A stretch of DNA of 61,767 nucleotides from Clostridium sp. AM33-3. Lineage in GTDB: Bacteria; Bacillota; Clostridia; Lachnospirales; Lachnospiraceae. The translations under genes were made by a program, and so were the position numbers. Each line of letters starts with the position of its first letter. Position 1 is the first letter of the stretch. The notes under the pieces are model-generated. The model did no database searches, was not told the origin of the DNA, and saw only the letters and a list, made by a program, of their open reading frames with translations. Below, one piece after another: positions 45,950 through 54,647 of this stretch. Location: NCBI RefSeq assembly GCF_003480315.1, contig NZ_QUIV01000017.1:1-61767 (forward strand). The letters are read 5' to 3'.

Positions 45950-46651
45950 TCAACCATTCCTGAAATAGGTCGGATACTTGGCCGTAGCCCTGTCCGCAAT
46001 GGCTGTGATCGTTTCCAGATGCCTTCCCATGCATTCCTGAGCTTTCTGGATGTTCCCTTCCGCAATAGCCTCAACTATCTTTTTGTGTTCCTCGATCAGC
46101 TGCGGCACACGATTATCGAAAGCCACATCAAAGTTTCGCCAGCGCGCGAGGTGCAGCATCAGGCTATCCAACATGCGCATCATGGCGCTGCGTCCTACAC
46201 TGTCGATCATAATCTTATGGAATTCGGCATCCAGCTCCGGAAAACGGCCAAAGTAATCGGCCTCATCCCGGTATTTCTCCTGTTCCTTCAGATTCGCTTC
46301 CAGCCGTTTCAGCATCTGGCTGCGCTCTGCTTCGCCCAGTTCGGTAAAAATCTCATAGAGGACTTCCTTTTCCACCGCTGTACGCAATGTCAGAAGATCC
46401 GCGATATGGCTTAAATCCATGAGACTGACGTAGGTACCCCGCTGCGGATAAATCTCAATAAAACCAAGCTGCTTAAGACGCGTAAACACAGTGCGGATGA
46501 CCGAGCGGGACACTCCGTACTCCGCAGACATCTGATTCTCGCTGATCAGCTGTCCAGGCTCCAGGCGCAGCTGGATGATCCGGTTCAGCATCTGTTCAAA
46601 AATTTCATCTGACGTATTCGGATGACTCTCACCAGATTTCGCATAAATCAT
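45950..46651 (-). CDS. GntR-family regulator with FCD domain (set 1)
   Basis: A 233-residue regulator: winged helix-turn-helix (about 12-75, YGVSRSVIRTVFTRLKQLG, then YPQRGTYVSL) and a C-terminal FCD ligand domain with metal-site residues (DAEFHKIM, EEHKKIVEA, MGRHLE). FCD proteins usually bind a small acid and release DNA. The recognition helix is almost the same as in the second regulator (52434-53117), which suggests overlapping operators. It has its own strong promoter and terminator. Confidence 0.92.
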   Translation of the reverse strand: MIYAKSGESHPNTSDEIFEQMLNRIIQLRLEPGQLISENQMSAEYGVSRSVIRTVFTRLKQLGFIEIYPQRGTYVSLMDLSHIADLLTLRTAVEKEVLYEIFTELGEAERSQMLKRLEANLKEQEKYRDEADYFGRFPELDAEFHKIMIDSVGRSAMMRMLDSLMLHLARWRNFDVAFDNRVPQLIEEHKKIVEAIAEGNIQKAQECMGRHLETITAIADRATAKYPTYFRNG

Positions 46652-46684
46652 ACTTACTTCTCCCCGCTGCTTTCATTTTTTACC

Positions 46685-46713
46685 ATTCTACGTCAGAATT
46701 TTGCTGCTGTCAA
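46685..46713 (-). promoter_or_regulatory. Sigma-A promoter of the first GntR gene
   Basis: On the minus strand consensus TTGACA (46708-46713), 17 bp, TAGAAT (46685-46690), about 34 bp before the start codon. Confidence 0.75.
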
Positions 46714-46736
46714 CCGCAGGTAAATTGCAATTATAG

Positions 46737-47313
46737 GACGGAACGAATAAAAGTCCGGAAGAGAATGAGACCGCCTTCCTCTATTTTCACATATCGTTGT
46801 TTGCTTGCTCTCACAACACGCGTTCGCCTGCATCGGACTACATCCGCTGCATTCGTACACGTGTGTTCAAGATGCAAACACCTGATATGCTGAAAATCCC
46901 GGAAAGCGGTCTCATTCACTTCCTACTTTATTGGCCCTGCTACAAAAAATAGAAGCTACAGCCTATATTAACTCTGCCATAAAAAGAAAACGCAGCCAGA
47001 ACGCTACGATTAGATAAAAGCCGAATTTACAGGCTTTCGTCAGCAACGTTCTGGCTGCGTTTATTATTATCGTAGAATAACCAATACAGTAGAAGGTTCG
47101 GTCAGACTATACAGAATAAGCAGATGCGTTGGAATTTTCTTCATGAGCGAGCATAGCGCCAGACCGGAGAGCATTGTCTGAGCGTGCAAAGCACGCGAGT
47201 TTTGCTCGCAGGTCTGGCAATAGGCGGCGGAGCGAATGAAGTACAAAATTTCACAGCATCTGCTTATTCTGTATAGTCTGACCGAACCTTCGGACCCTAT
47301 TGGTTATTCTTTA
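46737..47313 (-). repeat. Structured intergenic repeat, copy C (inverted)
   Basis: The third copy, in reverse orientation: H3 at 46757-46923, H2 at 46988-47062, H1 at 47074-47310. H1 ends are exact 13-bp inverted repeats (agaataaccaata/tattggttattct) followed by a 36-bp inverted repeat; compensating changes keep the pairing (actatac here against accatac in copy B, with the partner arm changed to match). It fills the whole gap between the first GntR gene and the second etfA, and again ends at a stop codon (47319). Confidence 0.9.
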
Positions 47314-47318
47314 AATTT

Positions 47319-48428
47319 TTACTTGGCTTCTTTTGCTGCCCGGATCTCCTCGATCATATGCGGAACAACCTCAAACAGGTCTCCTACAATGCCGTAATCC
47401 GCACATTCAAAGATCGGAGCGGTCTCATTGCTGTCCACTGCGATGATGATCTCAGAATCCTGCATTCCTGCCTTATGCTGAATAGCACCGGAGATACCAA
47501 GTGCAACATAGATACGTGGGTGTACGGTCTTACCGGTCTGTCCCACCTGATGGTCAGATGAAAGCCAGCCTGCATCGGTTACGGCACGGGATGCGCCTAC
47601 AACACCGCCGCCAAGAGCCTCTGCCAGCTCCTCTGCCAGCCTGATTCCCTTTTCCGGATCCTTGCTGATTCCGCGTCCAACACTGACAACAATATCTGCG
47701 CCGATCAGGTCAACCAGCTTCTTGGTTTCTTTTACTACTTCGAGAACCTTGGTTCTTAAGTCTTCATCATTCAAGGAGAACTGAGCCATCTCGATCTCGC
47801 AGGCATCCGCCTTTGTCTGATCGAACTCAGCCTTTTTCATAACACCCGGACGTACCGTGGACATACACGGACGGAAGCGTGGGCAGATGATGGTTGCCAT
47901 CAGATGGCCGCCGAATGCCGGACGGGTCATCTTTAAGTTGGTGTCCTCCATGTTAAATTTGATTTTTTCCAGATCGATGGTGGAAGACTCCTTTAAGAAC
48001 TGGATATAACGATCCATGTCGATATCCAGATGGGTTGCATCTGCAGTCAGTCCGGTATGCAGTCTTGCAGCTACTCTCGGACCTAAGTCACGACCAATGT
48101 TGGATGCGCCGATCAGGAGGACTTCCGGTTTCTTTTCCATAACCACATCGCACAGGACCTTGCTGTATGCATCGGTGGTGTAAACCTCCAGGTTCCGGTC
48201 TGCGCATACGATGACTTTATCTGCACCGTATCCGCCCAGCTCCTTTGCACTATTCTCGATTCCCTCACCGCCAAGCAGAATGCCTACGAGCTTTGAGCCT
48301 CTCTCGTCTGCCAGCTTTCTGCCTTCGCTGATCAGTTCAAAATCGGTATTCATCAGCTTGCCTTCACGCTGCTCACAGAATACCCAGATATCACTGAATT
48401 CATTGATCTCAGCACTATTATAAGACAT
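47319..48428 (-). CDS. etfA: Electron transfer flavoprotein alpha subunit (set 2)
   Basis: A 369-residue paralogue of the set 1 subunit with IWVFCEQREGKLM at the N-terminus and the FAD region VGQTGKTVHPRIYVALGISG...IQHKAGM...ETAPIFECADYGIVGDL. It has an extra stretch of about 25 residues in the middle (RYIQFLKESSTIDLEKIKF) not present in set 1. The start at 48428 has GGAGG at 8 nt; a longer frame would overlap etfB. Last gene of set 2. Confidence 0.94.
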   Translation of the reverse strand: MSYNSAEINEFSDIWVFCEQREGKLMNTDFELISEGRKLADERGSKLVGILLGGEGIENSAKELGGYGADKVIVCADRNLEVYTTDAYSKVLCDVVMEKKPEVLLIGASNIGRDLGPRVAARLHTGLTADATHLDIDMDRYIQFLKESSTIDLEKIKFNMEDTNLKMTRPAFGGHLMATIICPRFRPCMSTVRPGVMKKAEFDQTKADACEIEMAQFSLNDEDLRTKVLEVVKETKKLVDLIGADIVVSVGRGISKDPEKGIRLAEELAEALGGGVVGASRAVTDAGWLSSDHQVGQTGKTVHPRIYVALGISGAIQHKAGMQDSEIIIAVDSNETAPIFECADYGIVGDLFEVVPHMIEEIRAAKEAK

Positions 48429-48447
48429 ATTCATTTCCTCCCTGTTC

Positions 48448-49248
48448 CTAGATTGCGTGTTTCTTTGCCAGCAGGCCTGCAAGCTCTTTTGCAGCCTCTT
48501 CTGCGGTACCGCCAAGAATCTGTCCAGCACCCTTCTGCGGCGGTGTAAAGGAACGGAATACATTGGTCGGTGAGCCCTTCAGTCCGATGGTGGTCGGATC
48601 GATGAGCGGCTCATCTTTCAGTGCGTTGTAGTCCAGAACAGTTAAAGGTTTGTCCCAGCACTCCAGAATTCCCTTTACGGTCATGTAGCGAACTTCGTTT
48701 AACTCTTTGACACAGGTAACCAGACACGGAGTCTGAACCTGCACGGTCATATAACCATCCTCCAGAAGACGTTTTACAGTCAGGCAGTTGCCCTCTTTTT
48801 TGATGTCTGCCGCGTAGGTAACCTGCGGAATGTTTAATTTTTCCGCGATCTGCGGACCAACCTGCGCAGTATCGCCATCGATTGCCTGGCGTCCGCAGAA
48901 GATAACATCGTCCGGACCTATCCCAAGGTTGTGCAGTGCGCCTGCGATGATCTGGGAAGTAGCAAAGGTATCAGAGCCTCCAAACTCACGGCCGGAGATC
49001 AGTACTGCATCGTCTGCGCCCATGGCAATCAGCTCTCTTAACATGCCCTCTGCCGGCGGCGGTCCCATGGTAACTACAGTTACCTGGCATCCGGTAGCAT
49101 CCTTTAATTCCAGAGCTGCCTCCGTAGCAGCCAGGTCATCCGGATTGATGATGGTCTGCATGGATGCGCGGTCCAGGGTTCCATCTGCTTTGACAGCAAC
49201 TTTTCCTGATGTATCAGGAACCTGTTTTACACATACATAAATTCTCAT
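48448..49248 (-). CDS. etfB: Electron transfer flavoprotein beta subunit (set 2)
   Basis: The 266-residue subunit with [33 protein letters not shown] and [16 protein letters not shown], again like the bifurcating type. It follows the acyl-CoA dehydrogenase gene by 13 bp and precedes etfA by 19 bp, as in set 1. Confidence 0.94.
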   Translation of the reverse strand: MRIYVCVKQVPDTSGKVAVKADGTLDRASMQTIINPDDLAATEAALELKDATGCQVTVVTMGPPPAEGMLRELIAMGADDAVLISGREFGGSDTFATSQIIAGALHNLGIGPDDVIFCGRQAIDGDTAQVGPQIAEKLNIPQVTYAADIKKEGNCLTVKRLLEDGYMTVQVQTPCLVTCVKELNEVRYMTVKGILECWDKPLTVLDYNALKDEPLIDPTTIGLKGSPTNVFRSFTPPQKGAGQILGGTAEEAAKELAGLLAKKHAI

Positions 49249-49261
49249 TCTAAACTTCCTC

Positions 49262-50404
49262 CTACTTTAACAGACTTCTGGAAATAACGATCTGCTGTAC
49301 CTGGCTGGTTCCTTCATACAGAGTCATGACGCGTGCGTCGCGGTACAGACGCTCTACCTTGTACTCTTTGATAAAACCATAACCACCGTGGATCTGGATT
49401 GCCTTGCCTGCTACGCGGTTTGCCATCTCAGATGCGTAATATTTAGCCATGGAGCACATAACGGAAGCATTCTTGTCACCTGCATCCTTTGCCATAGCGG
49501 TGTTGTAGATCAGGCAGCGCGCTGCTTCGATCTCAGTAGCCATATCGGCCAGCATAAAGCTGATTCCCTGATTGTAGGAGATTGGCCTGCCAAACTGTTT
49601 TCTCTCCTTTGCGTAGTTGGTTGCTTCCTCGAGACAGCCCTGGGCAATACCAAGAGACTGTGCGGCAACGCCAAGACGTCCGCCGTCCAGGGTGGACATT
49701 GCGACTGCATAACCTTTATTTAACGGGCCTACCAGGTCGCTCTTATGTACTCTTACATTCTCAAATACGATGTCACTGGTCGGATATCCGTTGATACCCA
49801 TCTTGGCCTCCGGCTTGCCGCAGGAAACACCCGGAAGCTTCATATCTACCAGGAAAATGGAGATACCCTTTGCTCCCTTCTGGGTCAGATCTGTCTTTGC
49901 AAAGACAACAGCGTAATCTGCGATCGGTGCGCCGGAGATGAAGCACTTACGTCCGTTCAGCACATAGTAGTCACCGTCCTCAACCGCTCTTGTGGTCATG
50001 CTGCCAGCATCGGAGCCTGCCCCCGGCTCAGTCAGCGCAAAGCAGATGTGCTTCTCACCCTTTGCCACCGGGACCAGATATTTCTGAAGCTGTTCCTCAT
50101 TGCCGCAGGCAAGAAGAGGACCTCCGCCAAGAGAGTTGGACGTATTTGCATAGATAGCAAGAACCGGACATATTCTGGCAAATTCTTCATTCATCAGAAC
50201 ATATGCCAGGCTGTCACCACCCTGACCGCCGTATTTTACCGGAATCTTAATGCCTGGAAAACCATATCTGGCCATTTTCTTATACATTTCTGTATCAAAT
50301 CCGCCCTCTTTATCCAGCTTTTCCTGAATCTCGGTCGTAAACTCCGTCTCCGCAAAGTTACGGAAGTTCTTTCTCATTAACTCATATTTCGCAGAAAGAA
50401 TCAT
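49262..50404 (-). CDS. Acyl-CoA dehydrogenase (set 2)
   Basis: A 380-residue paralogue of the set 1 enzyme, with CFALTEPGAGSDAGS and catalytic Glu364 in LYEGTSQVQQ. It is the first gene of a separate transcript (own promoter at 50468-50496) with etfB and etfA. Expected to interconvert an acyl-CoA and its 2-enoyl-CoA, substrate unknown. Confidence 0.93.
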   Translation of the reverse strand: MILSAKYELMRKNFRNFAETEFTTEIQEKLDKEGGFDTEMYKKMARYGFPGIKIPVKYGGQGGDSLAYVLMNEEFARICPVLAIYANTSNSLGGGPLLACGNEEQLQKYLVPVAKGEKHICFALTEPGAGSDAGSMTTRAVEDGDYYVLNGRKCFISGAPIADYAVVFAKTDLTQKGAKGISIFLVDMKLPGVSCGKPEAKMGINGYPTSDIVFENVRVHKSDLVGPLNKGYAVAMSTLDGGRLGVAAQSLGIAQGCLEEATNYAKERKQFGRPISYNQGISFMLADMATEIEAARCLIYNTAMAKDAGDKNASVMCSMAKYYASEMANRVAGKAIQIHGGYGFIKEYKVERLYRDARVMTLYEGTSQVQQIVISRSLLK

Positions 50405-50467
50405 GATTTGCCTCCTTTTGGAACTGCTTTGTTTGTTTTGTTTGTTATTTCTCTAACATATATTCAA

Positions 50468-50496
50468 ATTATAACACATCGGTTATGACATGTCTA
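50468..50496 (-). promoter_or_regulatory. Sigma-A promoter of the set 2 dehydrogenase-etf genes
   Basis: On the minus strand TAGACA (50491-50496), 17 bp, TATAAT (50468-50473). The -35 overlaps GACATGTC, an 8-bp palindrome, and TACATGTA lies just upstream, so an operator of another type may be present. Confidence 0.7.
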
Positions 50497-50602
50497 TAGT
50501 TACATGTATAAGCGCGGCATTTTCCCCTATTTTAACGAATTTGCTCATCCATTTTTGTGCACTTTATCAGGGCTTCTGTGCTGAATAAGCTTTCGCTGCA
50601 CT

Positions 50603-52234
50603 TTAACGGGTCCTCAGCGGCTCCGTGCTGGTGATCTCCGGATTTGTGCGGATAATTTCTGCCGCCTGCTTTTTTAATTCTCCCAGAATAACCTTTCCGC
50701 TGGCATTCATCGGAAATGAGTCCATGCGTACGATATGGGCCGGCAGCTTGTAATAAGCCAGATGGTTTTCCATATGAGTCATGAGGCCGGCATTGCTGAT
50801 AGTAAGTCCCTCCTCCGGAATGATACATACCACGATCATCTCCTGCAGAACCTCAGCCGGCAGTCCGATCACCTTTACCTCCCGGATTCCCGGATAGCTC
50901 TGCACCACCTGTTCAATCTCACGCGGAGAAATGTTTTCTCCCCCGCGGATGATCATTTCCTTCATCCGGCCTGTAATATACAGAAAATTCCGCGCGTCCA
51001 GGTGTCCCAGGTCTCCCGTATGCAGCCATCCTTCCGCATCGATCACCTTTGCCGTTTCCTCCGGAAGCCGGTAATATCCCTGCATGACATTATAACCGCG
51101 CACACAGATTTCTCCGTCCTGATCGGATGAAAGCCAGCTTCCATCCGGCCCGGCAATACGGACCTCGCAGTGACGCAGCACCCGTCCTGCCGTTGTGGCA
51201 CGTTCCTTTTCCGAATCCGCCGCATCACTGATGCTGACGCATGGTGACGTTTCTGTCTGTCCATAGGAAGCATGGAGGATTAGTCCCGGAATTTCCCGGC
51301 GGATCGCATAATATTCTTCTTCACTGACCGGGGATCCGGCAATAATTCCGTTTCTTAAGCTGCTCAGATCGTATTCCGTATGGACCGGATTGCGGATGAT
51401 AGCCAGAAACATGGACGGCACTCCGTTTAACAGCGTGCAGCGATGTTCCTGCACAGTCTTTAACACAGTCAGGGTCTTGTAGTATTCGATCGTATGCATA
51501 CAGCATCCCGCATGGATACTGGCCAGAAGGCTTGCAGTCAGGCCAAAGCAGTGAAACAGCGGCACTGCGATCAGCATTTTATCTTCTGCCGCCCACCCCA
51601 TATGGCTGCACAGCTCCAACGCGCTGTTGACCAGGTTGTAGTGACTCAGCATAACCCCCTTCGGCATAGCCGTAGTTCCTGAGGTAAAGAGAATAGCCGC
51701 CGTATCCTCCGGTTTTACCTGCCGGATATATCCTCCGATCTCCTTCGTTGCCTTTTTCATGCGCTCAGCAAACACAAAGCTCTTCTCTGTCATCCAGTGT
51801 CTTTCTGTATCGCGGCCAATATAGATCCAGCGCTTTACAGTCCCCTCCAGCTTCACGGAAAGGTGTGCCACCATATCCTCATATACCAGCTTTTTGTAGC
51901 CCTCCCCGTAATAGACAAACTCTGCATCTGCATAGCGGATCACCTTCTCCAGCTCTTCTGTACTGTAGCAGGTATTCAGAAGCACAGGAACCGTGCCAAT
52001 TTTGCTCAGGGCCAGAAATACAATGATCCAGTTTGGGGAATTCGTGCTCCAGATGGCAACGTGCGTACCCTTTTTTATTCCGCAGGAAAGCATTCTTCCT
52101 ACCATATAGTCACTGAGCGTGTCAATATCTTTCCAGGTATACTGCTGCTTATCTGCCTCCAGCGCAATGCGGTCCGCGCTTTCCCTGACCCGGCTTCTGA
52201 GACATTCCGCAATGGTCTTTTTAATCAGCCTCAT
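50603..52234 (-). CDS. AMP-dependent acyl-CoA synthetase/ligase (set 2)
   Basis: A 543-residue paralogue of the set 1 ligase: FTSGTTAMPKG, YGQTETSP, HTGDLGHLDARNFLYITGRMKEM, and the catalytic Lys in NASGKVILGE. The start at 52234 has GAGGAG at 9 nt. Its leader contains the palindrome ACTTGTCGACAAGT and then a terminator-like hairpin, so expression may be doubly controlled. It is separated from the dehydrogenase gene by 198 bp with a promoter. Confidence 0.92.
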   Translation of the reverse strand: MRLIKKTIAECLRSRVRESADRIALEADKQQYTWKDIDTLSDYMVGRMLSCGIKKGTHVAIWSTNSPNWIIVFLALSKIGTVPVLLNTCYSTEELEKVIRYADAEFVYYGEGYKKLVYEDMVAHLSVKLEGTVKRWIYIGRDTERHWMTEKSFVFAERMKKATKEIGGYIRQVKPEDTAAILFTSGTTAMPKGVMLSHYNLVNSALELCSHMGWAAEDKMLIAVPLFHCFGLTASLLASIHAGCCMHTIEYYKTLTVLKTVQEHRCTLLNGVPSMFLAIIRNPVHTEYDLSSLRNGIIAGSPVSEEEYYAIRREIPGLILHASYGQTETSPCVSISDAADSEKERATTAGRVLRHCEVRIAGPDGSWLSSDQDGEICVRGYNVMQGYYRLPEETAKVIDAEGWLHTGDLGHLDARNFLYITGRMKEMIIRGGENISPREIEQVVQSYPGIREVKVIGLPAEVLQEMIVVCIIPEEGLTISNAGLMTHMENHLAYYKLPAHIVRMDSFPMNASGKVILGELKKQAAEIIRTNPEITSTEPLRTR

Positions 52235-52273
52235 AACAAACAACTCCTCTGTTCAAGCATTCTTTCGCCGCAG

Positions 52274-52304
52274 AAAAAGCGCGGCTTTCATGCTGCGCTT
52301 TTTT
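52274..52304 (-). terminator. Terminator-like hairpin in the leader of the second ligase gene
   Basis: On the minus strand AAAAGCGC and GCGCTTTTT form a stem around about 12 nt, followed by CTGCGG. It lies between the palindrome and the ligase start, where it could attenuate the message or end transcripts from the regulator gene. Confidence 0.5.
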
Positions 52305-52311
52305 CTTGCGT

Positions 52312-52325
52312 ACTTGTCGACAAGT
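52312..52325. promoter_or_regulatory. Perfect palindrome ACTTGTCGACAAGT, candidate GntR operator
   Basis: Identical to the 39620-39633 site except for the two central bases (CG for AT). It lies about 78 bp before the second ligase start, downstream of a weak TTGCAA-17-TAAGTT promoter candidate. Confidence 0.65.
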
Positions 52326-52433
52326 TTTTTCTGTTAATAACTTAACACCTTTCCGATTCATTTGCAAACATTATTTTCAGATTTCCGAACTTTCGGCAAT
52401 ACTGCTGATTTTCATTTTCCGCTTTTGTCTATT

Positions 52434-53117
52434 TTAGTGGTAGATAAAATATTCCGGTGACACTTTCTCGCGGATATGGCGCAGACGGTTTTCGGTATTC
52501 AGATGCATGTGCAGGATCTCATGGGCCTCCTTGGTTTCATTCTTTACCAGAGCATGCATCAGTGCAGTGTGCTCCTCTATGATTTCTCTCTGCCTTCCGC
52601 TCCTGACTACATAGAAGTTTCTCCAGCGCCGGAAATGGATATAATCCTCCCGGATGATTTCCATGACATCCTTCTTTCCAACAGCTTCCAGAAGACAGCC
52701 GTGAAATTCATTGTCCAGGAGATAGAACGCATCCATGTCGATATTCTCAGAAATGGCTGTTCTCTGGCGCTCGATACAGGCCTTCATGGCTTCGCTCATC
52801 CGGTCACGGACCTCCTGCTTTTCAAACTGCAGCAGACGGATTGCCTCCTGCTCCACCGACTCCCGGATAAACAGGATCAGCTCCACGCTCTTCATGTCGA
52901 TCAGACTTACAAACGTACCTCTCTGCGGATACACGGTCAGAAGCATACGCTCCTTTAACCGGCTGATGACAGTCCGGATGATGTGGCGGGAGACTCCGTA
53001 CTGCCTGCAAAGCTCATTTTCACTGATCTTGTCTCCCGGCAGATAGACCAGTTTCTCTATTTTATTACACAGCTCCTCATAAATTTCGTCGCTGCTCATG
53101 GTTTCCTGTGGTATCAT
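52434..53117 (-). CDS. GntR-family regulator with FCD domain (set 2)
   Basis: A 227-residue regulator with helix-turn-helix YGVSRHIIRTVISRLKER, wing YPQRGTFVSLID and an FCD domain (DNEFHGCLLE, EEHTALMHAL, LHMHLNTEN). It is a paralogue of the 45950-46651 protein. It lies upstream of the second ligase gene on the same strand and has its own promoter. Confidence 0.92.
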   Translation of the reverse strand: MIPQETMSSDEIYEELCNKIEKLVYLPGDKISENELCRQYGVSRHIIRTVISRLKERMLLTVYPQRGTFVSLIDMKSVELILFIRESVEQEAIRLLQFEKQEVRDRMSEAMKACIERQRTAISENIDMDAFYLLDNEFHGCLLEAVGKKDVMEIIREDYIHFRRWRNFYVVRSGRQREIIEEHTALMHALVKNETKEAHEILHMHLNTENRLRHIREKVSPEYFIYH

Positions 53118-53191
53118 AATTCGCCTTCCCCTCTTGCTTATTTTCCTGGTTTCAGGTTCATATAGGCAAATATTCTGTCATTTCTACCACA

Positions 53192-53220
53192 ATTATAAAG
53201 GAATTCCGTTTTTTTAGCAA
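53192..53220 (-). promoter_or_regulatory. Promoter of the second GntR gene
   Basis: On the minus strand TTGCTA (53215-53220), 17 bp, TATAAT (53192-53197), about 75 bp before the start codon. Confidence 0.6.
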
Positions 53221-53284
53221 CCCGGAATAACGGACAGAAACGAAGGAGGTATGAGCACACTTTTCCTATTCTGTCATCACATCA

Positions 53285-54058
53285 TTAGCGGAACTTTGCT
53301 GCTCTCTTCTCCTTAAAGGAAGCAAAGCCCTCAATCTGGTCCGGTGTACCGAAGCATGCGGCCATATAGCCAAGCTCAATATTCTTTCCGATATCGATAT
53401 CCATATCGGCCCCGGCGTTGACTGCCGCCTTCACCAGGGAGATAGCCGATGCGGAATTATCCGCGATCTGGCCTGCCATCGCATAGACCTCATCCATCAG
53501 CTGTTCCGGTTCCGTTACATGATTCAGGATCCCAAGCTCCAGCGCATCTGCAGCTGTCAGCATTTTGCCGGTAAACAGAATTTCTTTTGCCTTGTTCATG
53601 CCAATGCATTTCGGAAGACGCTGTGTACCATTGAATCCCGGAACAATACCAAGGGTTACCTCCGGAAGACGGAATTTCGCCTTGCTGCAGGCAAAGCGGA
53701 TATCCGTGCAAAGAACGAACTCAAAGCCTCCTCCAAAAGCATAGCCATTCACGGCCGCAATGGTTGGCTTATCCATCAGTTCAATCTTACGGAATACGGC
53801 AGATCCCTTTCTGGAATAGCGAATTGCCTCCAGCGCCGTGTCTCCGTCCATCTCCTTAATGTCCGCACCGGCAATAAAAGACTTGCCCTCTCCGGTAAAG
53901 ACGACCACACGAACCTCATCATCTGCGATCACATCGTCTACTACAGCGTCAAGATCTGCCAGCACCTCACTATTGAGCGCATTCAACGCCTCCGGACGGT
54001 GAAATGTGATGGTTGCGATCCCGTCTTTTTTCTCCAATAAAATATACTTAAAGCTCAT
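53285..54058 (-). CDS. Enoyl-CoA hydratase/isomerase (crotonase family)
   Basis: A 257-residue crotonase-fold enzyme. The oxyanion hole region SFIAGADIKEM and NGYAFGGG, and both hydratase glutamates (GGGFEFVL and LPEVTLGIVPG) are present, so true hydration of a 2-enoyl-CoA is plausible. AAGGAG precedes the start. It is the first intact gene of set 2, upstream of the GntR gene; a hairpin and a broken transporter gene precede it. Confidence 0.92.
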   Translation of the reverse strand: MSFKYILLEKKDGIATITFHRPEALNALNSEVLADLDAVVDDVIADDEVRVVVFTGEGKSFIAGADIKEMDGDTALEAIRYSRKGSAVFRKIELMDKPTIAAVNGYAFGGGFEFVLCTDIRFACSKAKFRLPEVTLGIVPGFNGTQRLPKCIGMNKAKEILFTGKMLTAADALELGILNHVTEPEQLMDEVYAMAGQIADNSASAISLVKAAVNAGADMDIDIGKNIELGYMAACFGTPDQIEGFASFKEKRAAKFR

Positions 54059-54100
54059 ACTGATTCTCCTTTCAGATTACATAGATTCCTGGAAAACAGA

Positions 54101-54133
54101 ACACCCTTCCGCGGTTCTGTCGCAAAAGGGTGT
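54101..54133 (-). terminator. Hairpin upstream of the enoyl-CoA hydratase gene
   Basis: On the minus strand ACACCCTT and AAGGGTGT form a stem around 17 nt, followed by TCTGTTTTCC. It stands between the broken transporter gene and the hydratase gene and may be the old intercistronic element or terminator. Confidence 0.55.
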
Positions 54134-54150
54134 CTGGATCTGCATGCAGC

Positions 54151-54234
54151 TTATACCGGGAGATAAGTCTGACCGGTTGCCACGATGATCAGAAGCATTA
54201 AAGCTACGGTAATGATCGGGCAATTACGAATACA
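54151..54234 (-). pseudogene. C-terminal remnant of a membrane transporter gene
   Basis: The minus-strand frame ending at TAA 54151 reads ITVALMLLIIVATGQTYLPV, one hydrophobic helix and a short tail, with no start codon context. The frame loses sense at about 54235, where a Fis-type helix-turn-helix remnant on the other strand begins. Transporter identity is not recognised; it would have been transcribed into the enoyl-CoA hydratase gene. Confidence 0.45.
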
Positions 54235-54342
54235 ACTGCACACGTGATTGCCCGCCACAACGGAAAGCTCAGCGAAGCAGCACAGGCTCTTGGAATCCAC
54301 CGGACAACGCTTTACCGAAGACAGAAAGCCGCAGAAAAATAG
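54235..54342 (+). pseudogene. Fis-type HTH remnant of a sigma-54-dependent activator
   Basis: The plus-strand frame ending at TAG 54340 reads IARHNGKLSEAAQALGIHRT then TLYRRQK, a clear HTH_8/Fis DNA-binding domain as found at the C-terminus of NtrC-like enhancer-binding proteins. The AAA+ and sensor domains are missing: upstream the frame soon meets a stop (54199). Confidence 0.8.
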
Positions 54343-54351
54343 AATTTATAA

Positions 54352-54385
54352 AAGGAAAAAGGCATTCTCTTATGAGAATGCCTTT
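54352..54385 (-). terminator. Terminator of tRNA-Arg (ACG)
   Basis: AAAGGCATTCTC and GAGAATGCCTTT form a perfect 12-bp stem with a 4-nt loop, followed on the minus strand by TTCCTTTT. Confidence 0.85.
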
Positions 54386-54390
54386 CAATA

Positions 54391-54464
54391 CGTGCGCGAG
54401 AAGATTCGAACTCCCGACACCTTGGTCCGTAGCCAAGTGCTCTATCCAGCTGAGCTACGCACAC
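54391..54464 (-). tRNA. tRNA-Arg (anticodon ACG)
   Basis: A 74-nt cloverleaf: acceptor GTGTGCG/CGCGCAC, D arm GCTC...GAGC, anticodon stem TTGGC region around CTACGGA (anticodon ACG), T loop TTCGAAT. CCA not encoded. Confidence 0.95.
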
Positions 54465-54647
54465 ATATTATTTAGTTTGTTGAGCTCTTGTTCGCTGCAA
54501 CGATGTATATGATACCGCAGGTTTGCCGTTTTGTCAACACTTTTTAAAAACTTTTTCGCAAAAATTTTTGCAAATTTTGCAGATGGCCGAAAAATGGCTT
54601 AAATACGCCATTCTCCGGCCATGTATTCCATTTATGACAGCATGCTT

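Noticed and set aside
48428..48563. Longer N-terminus for the second EtfA overlapping etfB
   Set aside because: The extra residues are unlike EtfA and the GGAGG at 48428 gives a standard start.
53250..53318. 21-codon plus-strand ORF starting MSTLFLFCHH after a perfect AAGGAGG
   Set aside because: It runs into the 3' end of the enoyl-CoA hydratase gene on the other strand, has no visible promoter or terminator, and no partner RNA; probably chance.
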